This document shows positions 34,204-44,485 of a stretch of 64,000 bases of DNA, in pieces. The notes under the pieces are model-generated. The model made no database searches. It saw only the letters and a program-made list of their open reading frames with translations, and was not told where the DNA came from. Position 1 is the first letter of the stretch, and each line of letters starts with the position of its first letter. The translations under genes were made by a program, and so were the position numbers. The DNA is from Onthophagus taurus (lineage: Eukaryota > Arthropoda > Insecta > Coleoptera > Scarabaeidae). The stretch lies in contig NC_091975.1 of assembly GCF_036711975.1 (NCBI RefSeq), positions 8,992,501 through 9,056,500 of the forward strand. The letters run 5' to 3'.

Positions 34204-34554
34204 CTGATTACTTCAAAGAATTTTTCATCATTCTGTATTCCGTACGTGTACCGACATAAAACGTTTTTAAACCACACCCCTATTGTATGTTTGTATTCCA
34301 AGATTGACTAGATTGTTGAAAAGGTTTTTTGTTTATAATTTTTTAAAAAATTATTTATGATAATTTTTTATCTGTTGAAAAGTAGAAAGATATCTTGATA
34401 TATTCTTAAACCCCACCTACTACCTAATAATTTTTCCATTTATTGTATATTAATCCAAGTAAGTTCACTTTTTCAAAGTCCGATTTCTCCTACCGTATTA
34501 ACACGTTCCGTTTAACATTTGTTAATTGTTTCTTATTTCTTTTAAATTTAGGTA

Positions 34555-34581
34555 CTGAAGATGAAACATTAGTTTCGAAAC
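34555..34581 (+). ncRNA. Hammerhead-ribozyme-like core in Penelope arm (right copy)
   Basis: CTGAAGA at 34555-34561 is followed by a perfect five-pair hairpin (GAAAC 34563-34567, GTTTC 34572-34576) and then GAAAC at 34577-34581. This is the order CUGANGA, stem II, GAAA of hammerhead ribozymes, which have been described in Penelope-like elements. The core reads CTGAAGA instead of the usual CTGATGA, and stems I and III were not established, so activity is uncertain. The mirror copy is at 32413-32439 on the minus strand. Confidence 0.5.
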
Positions 34582-35399
34582 ATGTATACTTGATAAAATT
34601 AAACATTTTATTATTATTTCTCAAAAAAGTTTTTTACTTTTCCTACGTTTTTATTTAACAATAGAAGCCAAACTGTGAGTTGGTGTGGTGAAAGATCAGA
34701 AATGAGACCATGCAAACATGGGGTGCCCCAGGGGTCGATATTAGGTCCGATATTATTCATCATCTACATGAACGACCTTCCACACAATGTAAAAAATGTT
34801 ACAACATGTTTATATGCAGATGACACATCGTTCGTGGTAAAAGGTACAACATCGGCGGAGATCGAGAGAAGAACGAATGATGCCGTTGATGCTACAATTG
34901 CAAATAAACTTTACATAAATGACTCTAAAACACAAACTTTACACTTTTTTAGTTGTAGTGCAACATGCGTTAAATTTCTTGGGCTGACATTTGATGCTAA
35001 GTTGAATTGGCACAATCACGTGGACGCGCTGTGTAAACGTTTGACGTGTGGTGTGTGTGTTGTGCGTCGATTGATGAATTGTGCTGATCAGAACGTTGCT
35101 AGGGCAGCCTACTTTTCGACTTTTCATGCCATCGCGACCTATGGGATCACCATCTGGGGCTCTTCGTCGGCTGTGGGAAGGGTGTTCCTACTGCAGAAGC
35201 GTTGTATACGTGCTCTGGAAAACCTACAAACGAAACAAACATGTAGACAGTCATTTAAAAAATTAAATATACTTACATCACCGTGTGTATATATACTTAC
35301 ATGTTTATACATTTTAAAAGAAATAACTTTAAACACGAGTATAATACTCGTAATAAACATTTGTTAGAAGTGCCGTTATTACTATTATTATTATTATTA

Positions 35400-35765
35400 A
35401 AAGGAACTGAATGATTTGGTTCGCGATCTAAAATTTTCTGAAACTTTGGGATCAAGACTGCAACAACGAAACCTTCTAGCTCCAAGGACAAAAATTTTCT
35501 GTTTTAGATCAAGATCAATATTTTGACATTCAACATAACCCACCGGAGTGGCGACTTTTTATTGACTCCAGTAAAACGAGGTTGAATGCATAATGGCAAT
35601 ATATATTGGTGGCTTTGGCTTACACAGCAAACATGAATGAAACCATGACTTCGCTGCTAAAGTCAATCAAATAAAAGGATTATGAAGAAAACTTTGCTGT
35701 GATTTAAAAGTTGTTGCACTCAATATTACTGCTTTTTTTGCCTATGGGATAGCCGTAACACTAAG
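35400..35765 (+). pseudogene. Fragment of an arthropod repeat-family protein of unclear class
   Basis: Plus-strand pieces: KELNDLVRDLKFSETLGSRL, then LLAPRTKIF, PPEWRLFIDSSKTRLNA, and, after stops, DYEENFAVI and DLKVVALNI. I recall such segments (ELNDL.RDL, PEWR.FIDSSK.SLKAVLL, ICGDLKV) in multicopy uncharacterised proteins of arthropods and other animals. The transposon class is not known to me. The copy is broken by several stops and internally deleted. Confidence 0.5.
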
Positions 35766-35985
35766 AACTACTATATAGTTAAGAAATGGCCTATAAGAAA
35801 ATTATATAGTATCTCAATTAGTCTTTGAGATACGAATTTTTAAAGGGTAAGTAGTTTAATCTTATAACAGTTATAATTCTGATTATGCAGAGTTGAATTC
35901 AAAAAATCATAACTCCCAAAGTTTCTATTTCATGGTGATATCTCGAATAGTTTCTAAGATATCATTTTTTTGAAGATTATCGTAA
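35766..35985. other. Flank of the first piggyBac
   Basis: AT-rich sequence. 'attcaaaaaat' followed by 'ataactc' occurs both here (35890-35915) and beyond the piggyBac (39530-39550), suggesting piggyBac landed in an older internally repeated sequence. No gene. Confidence 0.35.
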
Positions 35986-36131
35986 CCCTAGAACACATAC
36001 ATAAACATTGCAATTATAAACACTTACATGGGGTAACTTATTACCCCATTATATAAAACACATTATTATATTCAAATTTTTAATCGTTATGAAAATTACA
36101 TATAGTAATGCTTCGTTTCAAGCCTAAACTA

Positions 36132-37619
36132 TCATTTTTTACAAGAAAAGCAAATATCAAGTCTATGATCAGTGCATACGGGGTTATTGCACTTAACGCA
36201 GCATATTTTTGATTTTCGATCTTTAATCCTTGGACACAAGTGGCACCGTCCAGATTTTAACCGTTTGGCTGGCAATTCATCTTCCTCTGGTGTATTTATA
36301 TCTAATACTTTCTCTATATCTTTTCTGAGCTCATTTGGTAATTTACCTTTCAATCTATATTCCATATAATTTCGTGCTAACTGTACACCAAGTTTATTCA
36401 AAAATTGTTTTCGATTTGGTTTGTCAGGTTTAGTTGATAAGTTAAAAATTATGTAAGCATTAATACCAGCCTGATCAACCATTCCAAACAAAAATCTTAA
36501 TGGCCATCGTTTAGTTTTTCGCGCAACTGTATAATTATGCGCTATTTGATCAAAGGTATCAACTGCCCCTTTTGTAGAATTGTAAAAGAGGATAATCTCC
36601 GGCTTTTTACTTTGTTCATCTATTGTTGCTGTCGAATGGACAGTGGAAAGCAATATTACCGATTTTGAACGTTTTGGTGTAAAGGATACCAAGGTTGTCT
36701 TTTCAGCAAAGGCGAATTGTAATGAAAGAATTTCTTTCTTTTTATTAGGTAGAAAAGATGGCGGTATCTCCCTTTTATTATTACGTAGAGTTCCTACTAT
36801 GGTCAGTTTATGATTTTTTAATATATCATGAGCGAGAGGTATAGACGTAAAATAATTGTCCATAGTAATGTTCCTATTCGTGCCATAGATTGGTTCTGCT
36901 AACTTTTTTACTATTTGAGTCGACACAGGTTCCTTACTTATTCGATCTTCCTTGCCAATGTACGGTAGAGCGCTGACCATGTAATATGTCCTGCTGTCAC
37001 ACATAGTATTTATTTTCAAGCCATATTTGTCAGGCTTGGAAGCTATATAAACTCGAAAAGGGCAATTACCGCGAAAACCCAATAACTGTTCGTCTATTGT
37101 ACAATATGCATGTGGTGTGTAGCATTCTGTACAATTTTTTATAAATAGTTCCACACAACGCTGCCTTATCGCTGCAAATTTATCCTGTCGATTTCGTATA
37201 TTTTTGTCATCAAATCTTAGACAACTCAATAAAAAGGTAAACCGTGGTTCACTTATTATGAACTTATAAATTTTTGGGCCTTCATTAGAAAACATTTCCC
37301 GTACTGCGAAATGTGCATCTTTTCTTACGCTTGCTATGTGAAGAATGCCAATAAGTGCTAAAATTTTACTTACATCAGTAAATTGTACATATCTAGTGTC
37401 CATATTATAGCGTAATTTCTGCCTTTCAATCTCCTGATTCGTATAAACTACAATGCTTTCGATCATATCAGCAGTAAATAAAATTTTCCATGCTTCGAAT
37501 TCATTAGTTACGTTTTTGGCTGGTCCTTGTAGCCCCGGTATTTTTACAACTATGTTACGGTGTTGAATTTTTGTTTTTGGTGGTTCCACTGTTGACCATT
37601 TATACCCATTTTTACCCAA
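36132..37619 (-). CDS. piggyBac transposase, main part
   Basis: 495-codon ORF with a full DDE_Tnp_1_7 core. The three catalytic aspartates are in TIDEQLLGFRG (~175), TMDNYFTS (~252) and GAVDTFDQ (~350). The C-terminus is the family's cysteine-rich zinc-binding tail (CHLCP ... CCVKCNNPVC ... CFSC). No internal stops are present. The acidic N-terminus lies in the adjoining frame at 37622-37828, so the ancestral protein was longer and this ATG is probably not native. The nearly intact coding region suggests recent activity. Confidence 0.9.
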   Translation of the reverse strand: MGKNGYKWSTVEPPKTKIQHRNIVVKIPGLQGPAKNVTNEFEAWKILFTADMIESIVVYTNQEIERQKLRYNMDTRYVQFTDVSKILALIGILHIASVRKDAHFAVREMFSNEGPKIYKFIISEPRFTFLLSCLRFDDKNIRNRQDKFAAIRQRCVELFIKNCTECYTPHAYCTIDEQLLGFRGNCPFRVYIASKPDKYGLKINTMCDSRTYYMVSALPYIGKEDRISKEPVSTQIVKKLAEPIYGTNRNITMDNYFTSIPLAHDILKNHKLTIVGTLRNNKREIPPSFLPNKKKEILSLQFAFAEKTTLVSFTPKRSKSVILLSTVHSTATIDEQSKKPEIILFYNSTKGAVDTFDQIAHNYTVARKTKRWPLRFLFGMVDQAGINAYIIFNLSTKPDKPNRKQFLNKLGVQLARNYMEYRLKGKLPNELRKDIEKVLDINTPEEDELPAKRLKSGRCHLCPRIKDRKSKICCVKCNNPVCTDHRLDICFSCKK

Positions 37620-37621
37620 AA

Positions 37622-37828
37622 TTACATTTTTTTACTAGAACCAGAGGAATCGATGTTTTCCGAATCAGAAATATCGCTTTCCGAAATTTTATTTTCATGC
37701 TCTGAAATAGGTTCTACGTTGTCTTCATATTCACTACCCTCACCATCTGATACTATTTCTTCATACCACTTCAATACTGTGGCTTCAAAATCAGCATCTG
37801 TATATTTTACATTCTTTCGCGTAGACAT
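37622..37828 (-). pseudogene. N-terminal part of piggyBac transposase, out of frame
   Basis: 68 codons from MSTRKNVKYTDADFEA, with an Asp/Glu/Ser-rich stretch typical of piggyBac N-termini. It ends at a stop 2 bases upstream of the main ORF, in a different frame. A run of seven adenines (minus strand) at 37627-37633 lies just before the break, the usual place for a one-base slip. A sequencing or assembly error at this run cannot be excluded. Confidence 0.7.
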
Positions 37829-37853
37829 CCTCTACAAAATTTATATTTATTTA

Positions 37854-39271
37854 AACTATTCCCTTTTTACTAGGGTACCAGTTAAGGATGCTGTAGAGGG
37901 TCTTCGCCGAAAACTCATTCCGGAGGGTTTACCAGGATACGTGCCAGATCTGGTGGAGTATTGCTTATCGTCGACGTATTTCAGCTGGAAAGGAGAATTT
38001 TACGAGCAGTTCGAAGGGGCAGCCATGGGATCTCCACTATCGCCAGTTATAGCTAATTTCTACATGGAATTATTCGAAGAGGACGCTTTGAAGAAGAGCC
38101 AGTGGAAACCAAAACTATGGCTCCGATATGTGGATGACACGTTTGTGATATGGCAACATGGTCAAAAACGGCTCCAAGAGTTCTTGGATCACTTGAACTC
38201 TCAACATCCTATGATTAAGTTCACCATGGAAACAGAAACTGCCAAGAAACTACCCTTCCTAGATGTGTTGGTCACCAGGACGACAAATGGAGATATAGAA
38301 CTTGGTGTATACCGAAAGAAGACCCATACCAACAGGTATTTACAGGCATGTTCACATCATCATCCCCAACAGAAGAGGTCCGTACATTATTTCAATGAGC
38401 AGCGAGACTATGTGAAGGAGAGAACTTGAAGAAGGAGCAACACTTTCTACGAGGCGTGCTGCAGAAGAATGGATACAGTTCGAGGGACATCAACCAGGCC
38501 ATCAAGCAGCGAAAGCAGAAAGAGGACACGGTAACCACTTGGATTTATCTGTCTTCCCTATGTTTCAGGTGTAACGGAACGAATTGCTAGGCACCTCAAG
38601 AAGAACGACATCGTAGTGCGGTACGGCACGGTCAGCAAAATTAGCCAAGGACAAACTAACTCCATTAAAAGGAGCGGGAGTCTATCGACTATCGTGTAGT
38701 TGTGGGAAGGTTTATGTTGGCCAAACTAGACGCAACGTCGAGTGCCGCATCAAGGAGCATGAGAGGGATGTAAGGCTGAAGAAGATCCAGCAGTCGGCGG
38801 TTGCGGAACATTGCCATGCAGAGGGGCACCGAATATACTTCGAACAAACAAAGGTGCTGGCTAGGGACAACAGATACTACCAAAGACTGACAAGAGAAGC
38901 CATAGAGATTCACCGACATAATAGTAACGTCAACAGAGAGGATGGCTGGGAGCTTAGCAGAACATGGAAGGTGGTGGTGAACACGAAGACCTCTTCCCGC
39001 CTCACACCGGACGCGACGCAATTAGTTATTAATTAGTTAGTAATTAGCGTTAACTGATTATTAATTAGTTTTTCCGACTTATATACAATTACCGATTTTT
39101 TGATCTCGTCACTTCGAACCAGTTTCTGAAGAAGGTTGCAACATGGCATCCGAAACGTCAAACCTTTTATTAAAAGACGCACGGCAAAATCCGAAAGTTT
39201 CTAGTGTTAGTTCTAGTTTTAGTTCTAATCTTAGTTTAATTCACACCGGCCGTGAAAGCCTTCGTACTTAT
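37854..39271 (+). mobile_element. 5'-truncated Penelope-like element inside piggyBac
   Basis: Flanked by a 14-bp duplication of 'tttatatttattta' (37840-37853 and 39272-39285). The RT part (37874-38427) has GAAMGSPLSPVIANFY and the catalytic RYVDDTFVIW, then KLPFLDVLVTRT. After frame breaks a GIY-YIG domain follows at 38660-39036 (GVYRLSCSCGKVYVGQTRR, then HERDV and AEGH). The 3' tail holds a hammerhead-like core and the tail 'gtgttagttctag'. It belongs to a different Penelope lineage from the one at 32302-34654. Frameshifts around 38430-38660 make it inactive. Confidence 0.85.
39126..39156 (+). ncRNA. Hammerhead-ribozyme-like core in the second Penelope element
   Basis: CTGAAGA at 39126-39132, a stem of GGTTGC (39134-39139) with GCATCC (39146-39151) containing one T-T mismatch, then GAAAC at 39152-39156, followed by GTC. 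Same architecture as in the other Penelope element, with unrelated stem sequence. Such compensated stem change in a fixed core supports an RNA structure, but stems I and III were not resolved. Confidence 0.5.
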
Positions 39272-39679
39272 TTTATATTTATTTATATGTATAGAAAAAA
39301 TACATACTGGGGTATTTAATTACCCCAATCCACTTGTAATTAAAAAACTATAACGATTATTTTACTTTTGCAAATGGAATACACATATGTTTAACCTCAC
39401 TTTAGTATACTAGAACGCTCTCTAGTGACTAAAGGAAGTAGTGACGTTGGCGGCAATTTTAATTTTTGCCGGGATATTTAATTACCCCTGTATGTGTTCT
39501 AGGGGTAACATCTATGGTTATGATTACTAATTCAAAAAATGATAACTCTCAAACTTACTAGAACAGAATAATATTGTTGTACAGCAGGAAAGAGTGAGTG
39601 GGTTAGAAAGAGAGAGAGATAAATCTCCATAACGTTAATCGACATTCTCCAGCACTCTATATGCATCCCATTAAGGACG

Positions 39680-42600
39680 CACGTTGGGCCAACGAAGTTC
39701 TTGTACACGGGCACAGTTAGATCAATTATTAAGCCTAACAATTTTGAGCGGCGGGCAATTTTCTTCCGCTACCCGGTTAGCTGCAAGTGCCCGCAGGTTT
39801 TGCATATTTCGTGGGCAATTTTCTCCCCGATGGATCTTTGCGGCGGCCCGCGGCGTCGCCCGTCATTTCGCGCGCATTTAATAATAAACCGGCGCGTGCA
39901 TGTGCGCCACTGGCCCCGCGGCCCGACCAGGTTCCGGACGTGCAAAATTTACGGGACCGTAATTATATCAGTCGCCGCGTCTCATATCAGATTGTACCGT
40001 TTCGGTAGTGCCATACGCGCCCCTTCTGCCAATAAGCGGCAGCCGCCAATTAAAACCGAGATTTATGGCTTCATTATCCGGCGACGCCGCGTAATTTTAT
40101 GTAAGGAATCCGCCTGCGATCGTTGTAAATCATCTCCTCTTACGCCTCTTCTTCTTCTTCTCCATATCTGACCAATATCAATAATTTTAAACGAAAACTA
40201 AAGCATTAAGTACGTGTACATGAATGTTTTTTCTTTATATCGTTATTTCTCACGATGAAATTGAAGCTCTCTCCCGCATTAATTCGAAATACGACTCGCA
40301 TAAACGCTGTAAAATTGGCTTCTGTCGACTACCGGGCGTCCAGAAGGAAGCCTGACGAATCCCCACGATTTTACACATTGTTCGCGAGCGTGTCCCTCTT
40401 TCAGCGTCACGTTCTCAGCCGCCGGCCGCGGCGCAAATTAATTCTCTGCAGGGGACCCCCATCCGCATGCATAACGCCTAAAACAATCGCTCTTCGTCTG
40501 TAATTGCTTTACAAGAGTTCATTTACCATCTTCATCCTTCTCATACTCCCCAACCCAATTCAATTTTTAAACGTATTTGTTACTCAAACATTTTTTTTTG
40601 TTATCTTTAGATTTTGGATGAAGATTTTCAAGGCGGATTCCAATGTAATGTGAATTGCGTCGAATATATTCGAGTTGAAGTAAATTCTTTCTCTCGTGGT
40701 GGTATTGTTCGGTTAGGATCACGCCGGAACGGTACGCTCGCATTCGAAAGTATGCAGAACGTTGGAAAAGTCGAGTCGGATTCTTCGGCTACTGGAATCT
40801 CGCGGTCGTGCAGTATTTCGCGGATGCGTCGCGACCGTGGAAAGATTTATGAAAAAAGGCGCCGTAATGTAATTCAGGATGCATTCTTAGGCGGTCGTGC
40901 TGCGTGCGCCGCTCTGCCGACGGCCACCCGCTGCGCATGCAGACGCCGATACCATCTCCTCGAAGACCCTAACAATAACCCGAGAACCGACTGATTTGAG
41001 TCTCATCTGTCAGCTACCTTTTTTGTAGAGACGTTATAAACTAGTATTTTTAGAGACAATATCTACCTGCTCTTAATGATATAGCATACTTGTTCCAAAG
41101 TAAAAGGTACAGGTAAGTATTAGTTAACATCTTTACTTTTTGTCTATCAACTTACTCTTTTTTAGTTCACAACAACACGATCTATAGGACGATATGTATT
41201 GATGTTTTTCAAGTGGTACTGTGTGAAATGTTTGGGAAAGCAATTGGGATTGGAAAAGCGTGCACCTCCTAGTCGGAAAATTACAGTTTGTTTACATTGT
41301 CGGTCATCAATAACTCGAAGAAATATGCGAGCGGTAATGGCCCAAGCGAAGGCGAGTTCTTGAGGCGAACGTTACGCTGCGTACACATCGGCATTGTTGG
41401 CAACCTTCTTTATGGCCGGTAATAACCTACGCCGCGCACAATCTGGGACGACAAATCAAGCCGGACCTCGCAGGCGTCTTGTAAAATAATTTGCGGAAAT
41501 CATCGGTTATCTCCCATTCATCATTGTCATGCGCTAATGTTTGCCGGTACTCGTAATTCTGAATCTACCGCAAATATGTGGTTTATGCGTACACGATACG
41601 TCTTGGAAAGAAACTCGAAAAGCAGCAAAAAAGGAATGATTACAAAAATATGATCCAAAATCAATATTATCGTTATTGCTTTTGAAAGCACAGTCGTTTT
41701 TGCAGAAATTACCGTCATCGATCATACGAAAGCAAAAAGCTCCGCACAATATCAGCTCATTGCAATTACAAGTGGGTGATCTATCATCGCGCCTCGCCGC
41801 CGTTCGAATTATGGTGATTAACGACCGAATTCCCCTGGAGACTAATAGTTTCGGGGGATGGTGAAAAGATTCGCACCTATGCCACGGTGAAGAACAGATC
41901 GTTTCGTTTCTGCGAGGAGACCATTAGACGGTCCTTACGCCTCCATTTACATTTCAATAAACGCTGCATAGCCGACACCCCGTCGTCTGCCATTGCCTCC
42001 TGCAAGCGGCGCGAAGCTGCTCGACGGCTTCACCACGAATGCATATATTAATTATGTAAACATGCGGATATAACGTCGAGAGGGCATTATTCTTCGTTCC
42101 TATGAGACGTTATTGTGAGACACGATTTAGAGGAATTAGTTGATTTCAATGGGGAGAATTGATAGGTTTTAGCAAAGACTCCGTGGCCTAAGGGACGGTC
42201 ACGACCACAAAAGTAAATGACATTCGGGGTTGATTTACACGACGGCGAAGATGCCGACCCGATCACGCTAGCTCGCGTAGAATAAGAGATTAATCAACAA
42301 TAAGTTATTGCTTCAATTAATTTCTGCGTATGCCTCCTACGACGCGCCCAGATAAATCACCCGACGGGAACTGAACGTCGACGGCGCGTTTCGTATTTAT
42401 TGCCGATACTCGAACCGCGGGTAACGGTTGTTCCAATGCGTTAATGCCCTTTGTTTCGACACCGACCCCGATAAAGCCCATATTTTGCGTGGTCACGCGG
42501 CGGCCTCCAACGTAATTAATTGGCTCTTCGTTGCGTCTTTTTGTATTGTTGGGTTCTACACGACTACTAAAACCATAAAACCATCTAACATCTACAAAAC

Positions 42601-43985
42601 ATTATTCACTCATTTAATTTACCAACTCAAAGATTTAAACTTGAAAGAATACCAAGACGTGGGTTAAAGAAAAATGTTTAAAAATAGTACACGTCCAGTT
42701 TAGTTGGTCTTCCCATGTTAATTAAAAGCAAAGTCGTTCGTACAAGAAGTCGAGGTTCGAAGCCGGGTGACACGATTGTCGTCTTTATTGAGACAGGTGC
42801 GCATGTCCGTAGGTAGAAAAACGCATGGTCCGGAGCGATGCTGCGCGAGTTAATTTATATAGATGCGCGCCGATAGAATTGCCGGCGACTTAAGTAAGAC
42901 GTGCGCACGTATAGATGGCGAGACAGCCTCGCGGTGACGTTAAGCGAAATGACAACGCTGTAAAGTCGTCGCCGACCAACGCTCATTACCATTCCTTCTA
43001 CGTTCTTTCTACCTATTTTTGCAATAATTTACTTTAAATCGTTAGGCGAAAAATACAGCGCCACGCCTTCTCGTTGTTAAAACTCCGCCGCGGTTCATTT
43101 AATCAATTAATAGCGGGGGAAACATCAATGCAATAAAACTTTAACAACTATCTAGTAGTAAAACCATTATTTGTGTTTATTGATTTTTTTTAAACTCTTT
43201 TTTAAAGAGAAGGTGAGGTGAGTGAAGGTCGCAGTGACATCATTAGATGGAAAAAAAATCAATTACTATGCTCCCCCACGTCTCCTCATCGTACTCGTTA
43301 ATTGGCACGCCTCGTTTTTTTCCTTGCTAAATCTTATAAATATTGATGTCTTCAACGATGGATGCAACAGCACTCAATTAATTATTAACGCCCGTTTAAT
43401 AATGTTAGTGTTGGTGTTAATGACTGCTGTTTAAACACTTCGAAACAAATTAAAAAAAAAAATGATTTTGAAACAGGGTGGTAGTAAATTGTTAAACCCA
43501 TCGCCGGCTAATGCCGAGAGACAATCACAGTCTTTCCATGACCGTTTGTCACGGGACGTAATCTCCATTACTCATCCGGGAGGCCAAGAGGACACATAAA
43601 TGGCCCCATAAGTTCTCGAGTATGCTAATGGGGCGTACTCTCTCATCAACGACTAATATTTTTATGAATTTAAAAAAAATTCTCTTTCTCTTTTTGTTGA
43701 GGAAAATGTTATTTATGCGGGCACGCAAACACAATGAGCGCCCTTCACGTCAAAAGAAAATTAACTCGTCCTGCCCGGGAGAGCACACGGGACACCGGGA
43801 GCGCCCCAGCTTGATTAAAACCCGTTCAGTTTACTTAATCGCGTTCGACGATATTTGCGACCGCAACTGTCTCTATGCAAATACGTTCCACTGGTAATTG
43901 TACGCTCCGCATTGTCGCAGTCCCTGTTTCTTGGAATCGATCCGTGTACGGGGCGTGCAACTCACGTGGGAAGTGTTGTCGTAGC
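39680..43985. other. CpG-rich non-coding block 2
   Basis: Long stretch of CpG- and GC-rich sequence (densest at 39740-40110, 40300-40480, 40690-40980, 41350-42560, 42740-43110 and 43500-43970) with AT-rich gaps. TAAT-type homeodomain cores recur, such as TAATTAATTGG at 42513-42523 and 'cgttaattggc' near 43297. Short ORFs occur in many frames on both strands with no consistent signal, apart from the small spliced-looking ORF at 41202-41363. I infer developmental enhancer-type DNA; direct evidence is only composition and motifs. Confidence 0.45.
41202..41363 (+). CDS. Candidate 53-residue CxxC protein in a spliced-looking transcript
   Basis: A 53-bp GT-AG intron (41113-41165; donor CAG/GTAAGT, acceptor TTTTTTAG) has the length of the window's genuine introns. 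From the acceptor the frame is open for 65 codons; the first ATG is at 41202. The protein contains WYCVKC and, about 23 residues later, VCLHC, a pair of CxxC knuckles that could bind one zinc, then a basic tail (SSITRRNMRA). The upstream exon has a stop in this frame, so translation would start at 41202. I do not recognise it. It may be a real microprotein, the last exon of a larger gene or chance. Confidence 0.35.
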   Translation: MFFKWYCVKCLGKQLGLEKRAPPSRKITVCLHCRSSITRRNMRAVMAQAKASS

Positions 43986-44485
43986 TACTGAACTTTGTTC
44001 TTCTTTTATTTGAATCGTTTCTAGGAACGGAATCGACCTTGTATTGTTACAAATTTTATTTGCTTTTTGCTTCATTTTCGATTTAATCATCAATATAATC
44101 ATCAAGTAAAGAAGAAATTTGTGATTAAATCATTATGCATAACTTGGTTCATTTGGTTATTCTGGGAACGTTGTTATATTATAGCTTGCAAATTATTGGT
44201 GTGTTAATGAGGTTTTCGCGAATAGGTCATAAACTATAACACTGAAAGTGGTGTTCTCTGTTATTACTTCCTTTAACGGTTATTTGATGTACAGTAAAAA
44301 AGAATTCCTATAATTATTTCTTATTTATCTATCTACGACATAAAACTTACATCAAAGAGTTACAACAAATTTCAGCAAACAGAGGAAATTGGGACACTTA
44401 ACACCATTTCACTTCTGCAACAGTCCATTAATCTTTGCTCTAGAGGTGAAATATCTTGGTGTTATTTTGGGCAAAGAACTAAGTA
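43986..44485. other. AT-rich spacer before the second piggyBac
   Basis: No ORF, repeat or regulatory feature can be supported. The CpG-rich composition ends at about 43985 and piggyBac starts at 44490. Confidence 0.35.

Larger units (their letters stand above)
32302..34654 (-). mobile_element. Penelope-like element with inverted partial copy
   Basis: 2.35 kb flanked by the 12-bp duplication TTAACAATAGAA (32290-32301 and 34655-34666). The left ~750 bp (about 32336-33088) and right ~750 bp (33906-34654) are inverted copies, so the GIY-YIG end and 3' tail occur twice, facing outward. Partial tandem or inverted copies of this kind are a known feature of Penelope integration. The complete RT-GIY-YIG frame is on the minus strand. 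The flanking duplication shows it landed in an existing non-LTR element. Confidence 0.9.
32085..35395 (+). mobile_element. Non-LTR retrotransposon (jockey/CR1-type RT), split by a Penelope-like element
   Basis: The RT is read in two halves. At 32100-32289, TTIAVIKVIEEI and CCDLSRAFDTVNHEILL give the first catalytic Asp segment (SRAFD). At 34668-35367 the frame continues with KHGVPQGSILGPILF, then CLYADDTSF (the catalytic YADD) and KFLGLTFDAKLNWHNHV. The segment YLNNR is cut and duplicated by the Penelope-like insertion. The 3' end runs through YNTRNKHLLEVP-like sequence into a (TTA)n tract near 35375-35395. It is truncated at the 5' end and lacks the endonuclease domain. Confidence 0.8.
35986..39504 (-). 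mobile_element. piggyBac element with GTAA target duplication and nested Penelope fragment
   Basis: Termini CCCTAGAACACATACA (left) and its reverse complement (right, ending at 39504) are flanked on both sides by GTAA (35982-35985 and 39505-39508), a one-base variant of the usual TTAA. Palindromic subterminal motifs of the form ggggtaa-N-ttacccc occur near both ends (36016-36045, 39305-39330, 39475-39490). The transposase is on the minus strand. A 5'-truncated Penelope-like element (37854-39271) sits between the right terminus and the transposase start. Confidence 0.85.

Noticed and set aside
36172..36369. Plus-strand ORF in the first piggyBac
   Set aside because: Antisense of the transposase C-terminus.
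39701..40171. 156-codon plus-strand ORF in CpG block 2
   Set aside because: Same reason: open in several frames, Arg/Pro-rich, no recognisable domain.
40611..40994. ORF of 126 codons starting after a good splice acceptor at 40610
   Set aside because: The acceptor is plausible, but the frame runs into low-complexity Arg/Cys-rich CpG sequence, has no family features, and the only nearby donor is weak. Left as unsupported.
42740..42790. tRNA-like B-box (gaggttcgaagcc)
   Set aside because: Only the T-arm-like consensus is present. No A-box, acceptor stem or anticodon arm can be folded around it.
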